Of a stretch of DNA of 64,000 nucleotides, positions 38,320-48,116 are shown piece by piece (position 1 is the stretch's first letter; each line of letters starts with the position of its first letter). The stretch spans positions 1-64,000 of the forward strand of contig JAPSIC010000001.1 in the NCBI GenBank assembly GCA_031179165.1, written 5' to 3'. The DNA is from Brevibacterium sp. (GTDB taxonomy: Bacteria; Actinomycetota; Actinomycetes; Actinomycetales; Brevibacteriaceae). A program made the translations under genes and the position numbers. The notes beneath the pieces were generated by a model. The model had not been told where the DNA came from, did no database searches, and saw only the letters and a list, made by a program, of their open reading frames with translations.

Positions 38320-39063
38320 TCACATCCGGTCGTCATCTCCGGAGTGGACCTGATCCTCCCGGAGGTTGACCTTCTCCACGCCGTCGATCTCGAGGAGTTC
38401 GGGGATGAGCGACTGCAGCGGGGGTTTGCCGAGGAATTTCACGTCGATCTGGACGAGGCGGGTTCCGCCTTCGCCCTCGATCCGGTTCGTGTCGAGGATC
38501 GAATTCGTGAACCCCATGGTGCTGGCCTCGGCAAGGATCTTGCGCAGAATGCCTTCGCCGTCGACATACGTGATGCGCAGCAGCCGGTGCCGGTCGTGGT
38601 CGGGCAGCTTGGCGATCAGCGGGGCGATGACGAACAGGGTGAGCAGGTGGACGAGGGTGACGATCGTCGCCAGGGACAGCATGCCGGCACCGCACGCCAT
38701 GCCCACGGCCGCGGCCACCCAGATGGTCGCGGCGGTCGTGAGGCCGCGAACGACGTTGCGCCCCTTGAAGATCACCCCCGCGCCCAGGAAGCCGATGCCG
38801 GACACGATCTGCGCGGCGATGCGCGACGGGTCGAGCACGGTCTCACTGTCGAGGACCGCAGCGAACCCGTAGGTCGAGATCAGGGTGAAGGCACAGGAGC
38901 CGATGCCGACGAGCACGTGCGTGCGGTAGCCGGCCGCCTTCTGCCGGAACTGCCGTTCGAAGCCGATGAACGAGCAGAGGACGAAGCTGGCCAGCAGCAG
39001 CTGCGCCTCGACGAGGCTCGTGGATTCGAAGAACCCGACCAGTGACTGCGCGGAGATGTCCAT
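38320..39063 (-). CDS. MgtC/SapB family protein
   Basis: LLLASFVLCSFIGFERQFRQKAAGYRTHVLVGIGSCAFTLISTYGF...RIAAQIVSGIGFLGAGVIFKGRNVVRGLTTAATIWVAAAVGMACGAG. Confidence 0.92.
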   Translation of the reverse strand: MDISAQSLVGFFESTSLVEAQLLLASFVLCSFIGFERQFRQKAAGYRTHVLVGIGSCAFTLISTYGFAAVLDSETVLDPSRIAAQIVSGIGFLGAGVIFKGRNVVRGLTTAATIWVAAAVGMACGAGMLSLATIVTLVHLLTLFVIAPLIAKLPDHDRHRLLRITYVDGEGILRKILAEASTMGFTNSILDTNRIEGEGGTRLVQIDVKFLGKPPLQSLIPELLEIDGVEKVNLREDQVHSGDDDRM

Positions 39064-39104
39064 AGTGGACTACATTATCGTCCAATCGCGCGGGCGGTGA
39101 GGCC

Positions 39105-39824
39105 TCAGTCGCAGCCCTCGGGGCCGCAGACGGCACCGCCGGGTTCGGCCCCGGGACGAGAGGCGCCCCCGGCCAGGACCGTGAGGCTGTGACTCTCCTG
39201 CCACGCCGTCTCGAGTGCTTCGGCGAAGGTCTCCGGAGCCTGGGCACCGGAGATCCCGTACTTGCGGTCGATGACGAAGAACGGGACGCCGGTGACGCCG
39301 AGGGCGCGAGCCTCGGCGATGTCGGCCTCCACCTCGGCGATGAACTCATCGGATTCGAGGACCCTGCGGGTCAGAGCCGGGTCGATGCCGAGGCTCCGGC
39401 CCACCTCGGCGAGGTAGTCGTGATCGGCGATGTCACGGCCGTGTTCGAAATGACCGGACAGGAGAGCCTCCTTGGCCTCGCTCATGACTCCCTGGGTCTT
39501 GGCGAGGTGGAGGAACCGGTGGGCGGTGAAGCTGTTGGCGACGACGACGGAGTCGAAGTCGTAGCGCAGACCCTCTCCCTCCGCCTGCTGGGTGACGTGG
39601 GTGAACATCTGCCTGACCTGCTCCACCGAGATGCCCTTGGACCGGCTGAGGTACTCGGCCTCGGTGCCGTCGAAATGCTCGGGCAGACCCGGGTCGAGCT
39701 GGTAGCTGTGCCATTCGACGTCGACGTCTTCCTTGTGGTCGAAGCGGCCCAGGGCGGTTTCGAACCGGCGTTTGCCGATGAAGCACCAGGGGCAGGCGAT
39801 GTCCGACCAGATCTCAATCCTCAT
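39105..39824 (-). CDS. DsbA family oxidoreductase (FrnE-like)
   Basis: MRIEIWSDIACPWCFIGKRRFETAL...VTGVPFFVIDRKYGISGAQAPETFAEAL. Confidence 0.92.
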   Translation of the reverse strand: MRIEIWSDIACPWCFIGKRRFETALGRFDHKEDVDVEWHSYQLDPGLPEHFDGTEAEYLSRSKGISVEQVRQMFTHVTQQAEGEGLRYDFDSVVVANSFTAHRFLHLAKTQGVMSEAKEALLSGHFEHGRDIADHDYLAEVGRSLGIDPALTRRVLESDEFIAEVEADIAEARALGVTGVPFFVIDRKYGISGAQAPETFAEALETAWQESHSLTVLAGGASRPGAEPGGAVCGPEGCD

Positions 39825-39903
39825 GTCGGTGCCAACCGGGTCCGGGGTGGGGTTTATTCCACGAGGCTGGGGGTGCCGGCCTGGGGCCCGCCCGGGGAGT
39901 CGA

Positions 39904-40410
39904 TCAGTCTGCGGCGATGTTCTTGAAGGAGCTGCGGTGGAAGACGAGCGCGTCCCGATTCGTTGAGGTGGACGCGTCGAGGATCTCCAGCAGGGCCAAG
40001 GTGTGGTCGCCGGCCGACATCTCACTGCGTACACGGGTCCACAGGTGGGCCGGGCTGTCGGTGACCGTCAGCGCTCCATCGAGGTCGACGGCGGTCTCGA
40101 CCCCGGCGAACCGGCGACTGCGGTCGGCGGAGGCGAGCTGGCGCACGAGACCCGACTGGTGGGAGCCGAGGAGTGAGACTCCGATGGACGGGGCCGAGCG
40201 GAGCAGCTCCCAGGTGGAGGAGCCGAGTTGGATGGCGACACTGGCCAGCGGCGGATCGAGAGAGATCCCGACCGTGAAGGTGGAGGCGACCAGTCCCTGG
40301 CGGGTGCCGCCGACCTGTGCCCCGATGAGCACGACGCCCTGCGGGAAATGGGAGAACGTCTCGCGGAGGGCGTCGGGGGTCAGTCCTGTGTGGCCGATGA
40401 TGGTCGTCAC
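39904..40410 (-). CDS. flavin reductase-domain protein
   Basis: LRETFSHFPQGVVLIGAQVGGTRQGLVASTFTVGISLDPPLASVAIQLGSSTW. Confidence 0.9.
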   Translation of the reverse strand: MTTIIGHTGLTPDALRETFSHFPQGVVLIGAQVGGTRQGLVASTFTVGISLDPPLASVAIQLGSSTWELLRSAPSIGVSLLGSHQSGLVRQLASADRSRRFAGVETAVDLDGALTVTDSPAHLWTRVRSEMSAGDHTLALLEILDASTSTNRDALVFHRSSFKNIAAD

Positions 40411-40545
40411 CCAATCGCTCCTGGAAGTGCCTGTGCTGTCGGTTGCTGTGGGGTTAACCGCTCGGCCGTCTCGTTTATTTCATGGTCTGCGTCAGGGGCC
40501 GACTGGGGGTGCGGGGACCGACGGGACGAGTGCGGGGGCCGGTCT

Positions 40546-41622
40546 TCAGAACAGCGCTGCCTGGGCCGGGGGCGTGAGGTCCGGGCCGGAGGCTGCGTGC
40601 GGCCGCATCTGCTCGCGCCGGGCCCGGAACCTCTGCCAGCTGATCGGCCTCCCCGCACCTGGTTCCGCGGTGCTGTCGGAGGCGGGGTCTTCGTCGGTGG
40701 AGCCACGCAGCCCGTACCTGTCGATGAGCGGGTTGATGCGCTCGGCCAACCAGCTCCGATACTCCTTCGAGGCATACGAGGAGTTCGCGTACATCCGACG
40801 GTAGCGGGGGAGGAGCTCGGGGTGTTCCCGCTCGAGCCACTCGAAGAACCATTCCCGCGCACCTGGTCGCAGGTTCAGGGCCCCATAGACCACCCGGGTC
40901 GCCCCTGCGTCCCTGATCGCCCGCAGGGCCTGATCGAGGTGGTCGAGGGAGTCGGTGAGCTTCGGGAGCACGGGCATGAGGAACACCGACACATCGAACC
41001 CGAGGTCCGCCGCGGCCCGCACCGTGGCCAGTCGGGCCGTCGTCGTCGGAGTGCCCGGCTCGATCGCCTGCTGCAGCTCGTCGTCGTGAACGGCGATCGA
41101 CATCCCGAGCTCGACCGGCACATCCTCGGCGACCCGGGCGAGCAGGGGCAGGTCGCGACGCAGGAGGGTTCCCTTGGTCAGGATCGACATCGGTGTGTCG
41201 TGCTCGGCCAGCGCCGTGATGATCCCCGGCATCAGCGCGTACCGGCCCTCGGCGCGCTGGTACGGGTCGGTGTTGGTCCCCAGCGCCACCAGCTCGTGCG
41301 TCCACTTCGGTTTGGACACCTCGGCGGCCAGCACCTCGGGAGTGTTGATCTTGACGATGACCTGCCGGTCGAAATCTGCTCCCGAATCGAGGTCGAGGTA
41401 CCGATGGGTGTTCCGGGCGAAGCAGTAGACGCAGGCGTGTGAGCAGCCGCGATAGGGGTTGATCGTCCACGTGAACGGCATGGAACTGGCCGCGGGCACC
41501 TTGTTGAGGGCGGACTTCGCCAGCACCTCGTGGAAGGTCATGCCCGCGAACTCCGGAGTGGAGACACTGCGGACCAGTCCCTGGACTGCGAAGAGCTCTC
41601 CGTTCTGCCGTTCCCATCTCAT
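40546..41622 (-). CDS. Rv2578c-family radical SAM protein
   Basis: TINPYRGCSHACVYCFARNTHRYLDLDSGADFDRQVIVKIN (CxxxCxxC); LGTNTDPYQRAEGRYALMPGIITAL. Confidence 0.9.
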   Translation of the reverse strand: MRWERQNGELFAVQGLVRSVSTPEFAGMTFHEVLAKSALNKVPAASSMPFTWTINPYRGCSHACVYCFARNTHRYLDLDSGADFDRQVIVKINTPEVLAAEVSKPKWTHELVALGTNTDPYQRAEGRYALMPGIITALAEHDTPMSILTKGTLLRRDLPLLARVAEDVPVELGMSIAVHDDELQQAIEPGTPTTTARLATVRAAADLGFDVSVFLMPVLPKLTDSLDHLDQALRAIRDAGATRVVYGALNLRPGAREWFFEWLEREHPELLPRYRRMYANSSYASKEYRSWLAERINPLIDRYGLRGSTDEDPASDSTAEPGAGRPISWQRFRARREQMRPHAASGPDLTPPAQAALF

Positions 41623-41782
41623 GACTCTATTCGAACATGCGTTCTAGTGCCGGTCAAGGATATGCCATCGATTATCGCGCCCGTCGGCCGGTCATGGATA
41701 ATGGTCTGCGGCCGTTTTCGCCACGGGCCCTGGTGCACCGCCGCGACCGGTGCCCCGCCTGCCGACCTTGACGAGGAACCCG

Positions 41783-43042
41783 ATGACATCCGCCACGCCC
41801 CACACCTCGGGCCGCACGACCGATGATCCCCAGCCGCGATATCGCCTCAAGGCCCTGTTCGCCGCGGCCGTCGGATACGGTCTCGACGGCTTCGACCTGC
41901 TCATCCTCAGCTTCGCGCTCAGCGGCATCATCGTCTCCTTCGGTCTCACCGACGTCGAGGCCGGGTCCCTGTCGACGATCACCCTCCTCGGTGCCGTCCT
42001 CGGCGGAGTCGTCTTCGGCGCGCTCGCCGATCGTCACGGTCGAGTCCGGGTCCTCACCTGGACCGTCCTCATCTTCGCCGTCTTCACCGGGCTGAGCGCT
42101 CTCGCGCAGGGCTACTGGGACATGGCCGCCTACCGGTTCATCGCCGGCATCGGCATCGGCGGGGAGTTCGGGATCGGCATGGCCCTGGCCGCCGAGGCGG
42201 TGCCGGCGAACCAGCGAGCGCGGGCGACGTCATGGGTGGGCGTCGGCTTCCAACTGGGCGTGTTCCTCGCCGCCATCATCTCCGCACCGATCATCGCCCT
42301 GTGGGGGTGGCGAGGGCTGTTCGTCGTCGGACTGTTCCCCGCGATCTACGCATTCGTCGTCCGCCGCGGTGTCGACGAGCCGGAGAAGTTCAAGCAGGCG
42401 CACTCCGAGGAGGGTGGGGGCCGCGTCGACGAGTTGTCGTTCGGCGCCAAGCTCTCGGCACTGGTCAAGGACAGGTCGACGGTGAAGATCACGGTCGCGC
42501 TCATCGTCCTCACCACGGTGCAGAACTTCGGCTACTTCGGCATCATCTCCTGGCTGCCCAACTACCTGTCGGAGCAGATGGACCTCGGCGTGACGAAGGG
42601 GTCCCTGTGGACGGCCGTGACCGTGATCGGAATGCTCTCGGGAATCCTCATCTTCGGCCAGGTCGCCGACCGTGTGGGGCGGCGCCCCGCGTTCTGGATC
42701 TTCCAGGCCGGCGCGATCATCTCGATCCTCGTCTACAGTCAGATGACCGACCCGACCGCCCTGCTCGTCGGCGGCTTCTTCATGGGGGCATTCGCCAACG
42801 GCATGCTCGGCGGCCACGGTGCGCTGCTGGCCGAGATGTACCCCACCGAGGTGCGGGCCACCGCCCAGAACGTCATCTTCAACATTGGTCGGGCATTGGG
42901 CGGCTTGGCCCCGGTCGTCATCGCGCTGCTCGCCGGATCCTTCGGCTTCGGATTCGCGCTCGCCCTCCTGCCGGTCATCTACCTCATCCAGTTCCTCGCG
43001 ATGTTCCTGCTGCCTGAGAAGCGCGGGGTCGAACTCGAATAG
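41783..43042 (+). CDS. MFS transporter (aromatic acid/sugar-type)
   Basis: YGLDGFDLLILSFALSGIIVSFGLTDVEAGSL...GALADRHGRVRVL; 12-TM pattern. Confidence 0.9.
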   Translation: MTSATPHTSGRTTDDPQPRYRLKALFAAAVGYGLDGFDLLILSFALSGIIVSFGLTDVEAGSLSTITLLGAVLGGVVFGALADRHGRVRVLTWTVLIFAVFTGLSALAQGYWDMAAYRFIAGIGIGGEFGIGMALAAEAVPANQRARATSWVGVGFQLGVFLAAIISAPIIALWGWRGLFVVGLFPAIYAFVVRRGVDEPEKFKQAHSEEGGGRVDELSFGAKLSALVKDRSTVKITVALIVLTTVQNFGYFGIISWLPNYLSEQMDLGVTKGSLWTAVTVIGMLSGILIFGQVADRVGRRPAFWIFQAGAIISILVYSQMTDPTALLVGGFFMGAFANGMLGGHGALLAEMYPTEVRATAQNVIFNIGRALGGLAPVVIALLAGSFGFGFALALLPVIYLIQFLAMFLLPEKRGVELE

Positions 43043-43119
43043 CCGTGCCGAAGCCGCGGCCGTGAGGCATTCAGGTGAGGTCGTCGAGCTCCTCGGAGTT
43101 CAGCTCGACCTGCTGGTTC

Positions 43120-43947
43120 TCAGGTGAGGTCGTCGTGCTCGCCCGAGACCCACTCCGCGTAGCGCTGCGCCGACTCCTGCACCGCCCGGTGGGCTCCCTC
43201 TGAGATCTGCTGACCGAAGTTGCCGTACATCCGGTCGAAGTCGAGGGCGGCCACCGAGGCGGCGATGCGCCTGACGACGGCGGCCGACAGCGGCAGGTAG
43301 TTGGGGAAGCTGCGCATGAATGTCACCCACCCCGTGCGCGCCACCGGGCCGATCGAATCGCCGCTGAGCATCACCCCGCGATCGTCCGCGCCGGCCCACA
43401 GCGCGATCGCGCTGCCGGCGAAATGGCCCCCGACCTTCTGCAGTCTCACCCCCGGCAGCACATCGACGGCATCGTCGTAGAAGACGATCGCCTCACCTCG
43501 GCGTTGGAGCCACTCGGAGTCCGCGGAGCAGATGTGGATCGGGGCACCGTCGAAGGCGACGCTCCATTCGAGCTGGACGCCGAACATGTGCGGATGGCTG
43601 GGGGCGATGGCCGCGACCCCGCCGAGCTCGTCGAGGGCGGCGACCGCCTCGGCGTCGATACAGGCCGGGACATCGAAGAGCAGGTTGCCGTGCTCGGTCT
43701 GCGCGAGATAGCACGTCTGGCCGATGCCGAACCGCGGTTCGACGTGAAGGGCGAAGAGGCCGGGTTCGCGCTCCTTCACGACGAGTCGGTGCCCCTCGGA
43801 CTCGAGCCGCTCGCGGCTCGTCCAGATCTGTCCGTCGCCGGGTACGAACTGTCGTTCGTCCGCGCAGATCGGACAGACCGGGGGAGTGGGCTGGGCGAAC
43901 TCGACGCCGCAGGTGCCGCAGATCGTGACATTCGTCAGTGGGGTCAT
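43120..43947 (-). CDS. metallo-beta-lactamase fold hydrolase with N-terminal zinc-ribbon-like segment
   Basis: ICGTCGVEFAQPTPPVCPICADERQFV (CxxC...CxxC); GVAAIAPSHPHMFG and downstream MBL-like motifs. Confidence 0.75.
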   Translation of the reverse strand: MTPLTNVTICGTCGVEFAQPTPPVCPICADERQFVPGDGQIWTSRERLESEGHRLVVKEREPGLFALHVEPRFGIGQTCYLAQTEHGNLLFDVPACIDAEAVAALDELGGVAAIAPSHPHMFGVQLEWSVAFDGAPIHICSADSEWLQRRGEAIVFYDDAVDVLPGVRLQKVGGHFAGSAIALWAGADDRGVMLSGDSIGPVARTGWVTFMRSFPNYLPLSAAVVRRIAASVAALDFDRMYGNFGQQISEGAHRAVQESAQRYAEWVSGEHDDLT

Positions 43948-44162
43948 CGGCCGTCACCTCCTGCCGTCGAGCATAGCGGCGGCTCGTGCGACGGTGGGTG
44001 CCAAGGCGGAATCGGTCGTCCGGCGGCGGGAGTGCAAATGTCGGCGCGGAGGCGGAGTCATCGCCGCTGAGTCGGGCGACTCGGCGCTCGACGGAACCTA
44101 CTGTGACGGAGTATGACGCGGGGTGCCCGGTGCCGAGGCATTCCCCTTCACACTCGACGATT

Positions 44163-45641
44163 GTGACTGAATCAGAACCGACGACCGCCTCCCTGAGCGG
44201 CAGCGCACGAGCCACCGACACCTCCGCCCCCACGACCGCGACGAAACGGATCGTCCGCTCGGCCGCGGACGTCAACTCGCTGCTGGCCGAATTCGGCTCG
44301 CAGGGCACGAAGACGAAGGCCGTGATCATCCTCGCACTCGGCGGCATCTTCATGGACGCCTACGACTTCTCGTCCCTGGCATTCGGGATCACCGCGATCA
44401 AGGAGCAGTTCGGCCTGTCCGGATTCATGACCGGCCTCGTCAACGCCTCGATCATGGTCGGTGCGGTCATCGGCGCGCTCTTCGGCGGCTACCTCGTCGA
44501 CCGGTTCGGGCGCTACAAGCTCTTCATGGCCGACATGGTCTTCTTCGTCGTCGCCGCGATCGGGTGCGCGCTCGCCCCCGAGGAGTGGACGCTGATCGTC
44601 TTCCGCTTCATCATGGGCATCGGGGTGGGTCTCGACCTGCCGGTCGCGATGGCCTTCCTCGCCGAGTTCTCCAAGCTCAAGGGCAAGGGCAACCGGTCCC
44701 AGCGCGTCAACGCCTGGTCGCCGGCCTGGTACATGGCCACCGGCATCGGCTACCTCATCGTGCTCATCTTCTTCATCACCCTGCCCTACGACCAGCACGC
44801 CATCCTCTGGCGCGTGGTCGTCGGCTTCGGCGCCGTCCCCGCCGTCATCGTGCTCCTCGTCCGCCGGCGCTACCTCGCCGAGTCGCCGCAGTGGCTGGCC
44901 GATCAGGGGGATCTCAAGGGCGCCGTCGACGTCATGCGCTCGCATCACGGCCTCGACGTCGAGCTCGCCCCCGAGTCGACCGCCCCGGCCGCAGCTCAGC
45001 GCGCCGACAAGCGGTGGGCCGTGTTCGCCGAGCTGTTCTCGCCCCGCTACCGCATCCGCACGATCGTCGCCCTGTGCGTGTCGGTGTTCTCGACCTTCGG
45101 CTACAACGCCGTCGCCTATGGCACTCCGCTGATCATCTCCACCCTGTTCCAGCAGGGACCCTTCGTCACCATCGTGTCCTCGCTGGTCATCAACCTCGGC
45201 TTCGGTGCGATCGGCGGTCTGCTCGGAATGTCGATCGTCAACCGCTTCGGCAGCCGGAGAATGACCCTGATCGGATTCGCGATCCAGGCGACCGCGCTCA
45301 TCCTGCTCGCGATCGTCGGCATCCCGTCCGGCGCCCTCGTGCTGGTGTCGGTCGCGATGCTCGCCGCCTTCGTCTTCGCCCAGGCCGGCGGACCGGGCGC
45401 GAACCTCATGAACTACGCAACTCTGTCCTACCCGACGAGGCTGCGCGGCGTGGGCATCGGTTTCAACCAGTCCGTGCTGCGCTCGTTCTCGATCGTCTCG
45501 CTCATCATGTTCCCGATCCTCGCCGCGTCCATGGGCACCGGGGTGTTCTGGATCGTCGCCTGCGCACCGCTGGCCGGGGCGATCGCGGTCGGAATCATCA
45601 AGTGGGACCCGACCGCGAAGGACGTCGACGCCGAGATGTGA
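44163..45641 (+). CDS. MFS transporter
   Basis: IILALGGIFMDAYDFSSLAFGITAIKEQFGLSGFMTGLVNASIMVGAVIGALFGGYLVDRFGRYKLFM; GTG start inferred. Confidence 0.88.
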   Translation: MTESEPTTASLSGSARATDTSAPTTATKRIVRSAADVNSLLAEFGSQGTKTKAVIILALGGIFMDAYDFSSLAFGITAIKEQFGLSGFMTGLVNASIMVGAVIGALFGGYLVDRFGRYKLFMADMVFFVVAAIGCALAPEEWTLIVFRFIMGIGVGLDLPVAMAFLAEFSKLKGKGNRSQRVNAWSPAWYMATGIGYLIVLIFFITLPYDQHAILWRVVVGFGAVPAVIVLLVRRRYLAESPQWLADQGDLKGAVDVMRSHHGLDVELAPESTAPAAAQRADKRWAVFAELFSPRYRIRTIVALCVSVFSTFGYNAVAYGTPLIISTLFQQGPFVTIVSSLVINLGFGAIGGLLGMSIVNRFGSRRMTLIGFAIQATALILLAIVGIPSGALVLVSVAMLAAFVFAQAGGPGANLMNYATLSYPTRLRGVGIGFNQSVLRSFSIVSLIMFPILAASMGTGVFWIVACAPLAGAIAVGIIKWDPTAKDVDAEM

Positions 45642-45690
45642 GTGGCCGAACTCCTCTGCTGGGCCGACACGATCGGGGTACTCTCGCCTC

Positions 45691-46200
45691 ATGACAGTTT
45701 CCCTGCGTGAGCTGAGCGAGGTCGATGCCGGCCATCTGCGCCGCTGTGTCGAACTGGCCGCCGCGGCGCTCGAGGACGGCGACGAGCCATTCGGCTCTGT
45801 CCTCGTCGATCCGAACGGCGAAGCCGTGTTCGAGGACCGCAACCGCGTCTCCGGCGGAGACCGCACCCGCCATCCCGAATTCGAGATTGCGCGCTGGGCG
45901 GCGGCGAACATGAGTCCGGAGGACCGGGCGCTCAGCACCGTGTACACATCGGGCGAACACTGCCCGATGTGCTCGGCCGCGCACGCCTGGGTGGGACTCG
46001 GTCCGATCATCTACGCCACCGGCACCGAGCAGACCCGCGAATGGTACGCCGACTGGGGGATCGCGCCCGGTCCGGTCAGCCCGCTGTCGATCCGGCAGGT
46101 GGCCCCCGGCATCGACGTCAGGGGCCCGGTCGAGGAACTCGTCGCCGAGGTGCGGGGACTGCACGCGCGCATGCTCGGGATCACCGACCGAGGTCGATAG
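45691..46200 (+). CDS. nucleoside deaminase-like zinc enzyme
   Basis: ALEDGDEPFGSVLVDPNGEAVFEDRNRV...RHPEFEIARWAAANM...YTSGEHCPMCSAAHAW. Confidence 0.88.
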   Translation: MTVSLRELSEVDAGHLRRCVELAAAALEDGDEPFGSVLVDPNGEAVFEDRNRVSGGDRTRHPEFEIARWAAANMSPEDRALSTVYTSGEHCPMCSAAHAWVGLGPIIYATGTEQTREWYADWGIAPGPVSPLSIRQVAPGIDVRGPVEELVAEVRGLHARMLGITDRGR

Positions 46201-46373
46201 GTCGGTCGCGAGGGGGTCGCGGAACAGCTCGAATCGCCGCGTTCACGTAATCGTCGATCTCAAGTCCGCTGTTCCCCGCCGCAGACTCACGGCCACGATC
46301 TCTCCGGATTCCTGCCGGGTGGGCGGGTCAGATCCGTGTTCCATAAGCTGTCAAGAGGTTGGCCGCGCCGCCA

Positions 46374-46470
46374 AATATGGCATACCAATCGGTGGACATT
46401 CACGCGATCAGATCGGTCAAAACTTGGCCGCTTAACGGAATATTTGGTATTCCATATTGCGTAATACGCG
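46374..46470. promoter_or_regulatory. paired inverted elements upstream of the NCS1 permease gene
   Basis: AATATGGCATACCAA (46374-46388) and its near-exact reverse complement TTGGTATTCCATATT (46444-46458, one mismatch); also GGAATA-TTTGG-TATTCC and GCGTA-A-TACGC nearby. Confidence 0.6.
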
Positions 46471-46566
46471 AAATGTGACCTACGCTACAAGAGTCAACGA
46501 TCGCAGCCACGACGGAGTGGGCAGCTCTGGAGCCCTCCTTCGTCTGATTGGAATCTGGAGGAGCCT

Positions 46567-48105
46567 ATGTCGAATTCCGTTGGGGAGAAGCCTGATGACG
46601 TCACCGAGGTGGTGCCGGGCATCGAGGAGCTGGGCCCGAGCCCCGAGCAGTTGGCCGCTCATGGCATCAGTCCGCGCTTCTACAATGCCGACCTTGCTCC
46701 GAGCAAGAAGGAAGGCCGGAGCTGGACCGCCTACAGCGTCTTCACGTTGTGGGCCAACGATGTCCATTCGCTGGGCAACTACGGTTTCGCCCTTGGCCTG
46801 TTCGCCCTCGGTCTCGGTGGATGGCAGATTCTGCTGGCCCTCATGGTCGGTGCGGGTCTCCTCTTCATCCTGCTGACCCTCTCGGGAATCATGGGCCACA
46901 AGACCGGCGTACCTTATCCGGTGATGAGCCGCATCGCCTTCGGGGTCCACGGTGCCCAGCTTGCGTCGTCGGTGCGCGGAATCGTCGCGATCGCGTGGTT
47001 CGGGATCCAGACCTATTTGGCCGCCAGCGTGCTCAACGTCCTCCTCGTCATGTTCTTCCCCGTGCTCGAGTCCTGGACCGAGACGGACTTCCTCGGACTC
47101 TCGCTTTTGGGCTGGTTCTCGTTCACAATCCTCTGGATCGTGCAGGTCATCATCGTCAGCTACGGAATGGAGATGATCCGCAGATACGAGGCGATCGCCG
47201 GTCCGATCATCCTTGTCACCTTCCTCGGACTGGCCATCTGGATGCTCGTCCGGGTCGACTTCTCCATCGCGTGGTCAACAGACAATGCGCTGACCGGCCT
47301 GCCGATGTGGGTGCAGATATTCGGCGGCGGCGCGCTGTGGGTTTCGATCTACGGGACCTTCGTCCTCAACTTCTCCGACTTCACTCGCGCTGCGAAGAAG
47401 CGCGGGTCGATCATCGTCGGCAACTTCTGGGGCATTCCCGTCAACATGCTCGTCTTCGGACTCGTCGTCATCACCTTCGCCGGAGCTCAGTACAAGATCG
47501 ACGGAACGATCATCAGCTCACCGGCTGAGATCGTCGAAGCGATCGACAGCCCGATTCTGGTTGCACTGGCATCCCTGTCGTTGCTGATTCTCACGGTCGC
47601 GGTCAACCTCATGGCCAATTTCGTGGCTCCGACCTACGCGCTGACCAATCTGTTCCCACGTCACCTCAATTTCCGGAAGTCAGCCATCATCAGCGCGATC
47701 ATCGGGTTCGCGATCCTGCCATGGAACCTCTATGACTCGCCGATCGTCATCGTCTACTTCCTTGGCGGGCTGGGTGCACTGCTCGGACCACTGTTCGGCA
47801 TCATCATGGTCGACTACTGGATCGTCCGGAAGACGAAGGTCAACGTCCCGCAGCTTTACACCGAAGCGAACGACGGTGAGTACTTCTATCACCGTGGTGT
47901 CAACTGGAGGGCGATCGGCGTCTTCATCCCATCCTCTGCCATTGCCCTGGTGCTGGCCCTGGTTCCGACTTTCTCCGCGATCTCCGAATTCTCGTGGTTC
48001 AGCGGTGCGGGCATCGCGGCGATCGCCTACTTCTTCGTCGCCCGCCGCAACTTCACCTTCCGCGAAGTCGATGGCGAGGAGATCGCCGTCCCCACGACCC
48101 ACTGA
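46567..48105 (+). CDS. NCS1 family permease, Mhp1 (hydantoin)-like
   Basis: SWTAYSVFTLWANDVHSLGNYGFALGLFALGLGGWQILLAL; VRGIVAIAWFGIQTYLAASVLNVL keeps the W-x3-Q of the hydantoin transporter site. Confidence 0.88.
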   Translation: MSNSVGEKPDDVTEVVPGIEELGPSPEQLAAHGISPRFYNADLAPSKKEGRSWTAYSVFTLWANDVHSLGNYGFALGLFALGLGGWQILLALMVGAGLLFILLTLSGIMGHKTGVPYPVMSRIAFGVHGAQLASSVRGIVAIAWFGIQTYLAASVLNVLLVMFFPVLESWTETDFLGLSLLGWFSFTILWIVQVIIVSYGMEMIRRYEAIAGPIILVTFLGLAIWMLVRVDFSIAWSTDNALTGLPMWVQIFGGGALWVSIYGTFVLNFSDFTRAAKKRGSIIVGNFWGIPVNMLVFGLVVITFAGAQYKIDGTIISSPAEIVEAIDSPILVALASLSLLILTVAVNLMANFVAPTYALTNLFPRHLNFRKSAIISAIIGFAILPWNLYDSPIVIVYFLGGLGALLGPLFGIIMVDYWIVRKTKVNVPQLYTEANDGEYFYHRGVNWRAIGVFIPSSAIALVLALVPTFSAISEFSWFSGAGIAAIAYFFVARRNFTFREVDGEEIAVPTTH

Positions 48106-48116
48106 AGGACACGACT

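Noticed and set aside
45877-45895. HPE in place of HAE in the nucleoside deaminase
   Set aside because: Zinc ligand His and catalytic Glu are kept and the CPMC motif is intact; likely ordinary family variation.
44172-46010. 612-aa minus-strand ORF
   Set aside because: Antisense to MFS and deaminase genes; low-complexity shadow ORF.
46201-46332. Short minus-strand peptide SGLEIDDYVNAAIRAVPRPPRDRPIDLGR
   Set aside because: No start/RBS or family resemblance I could support.
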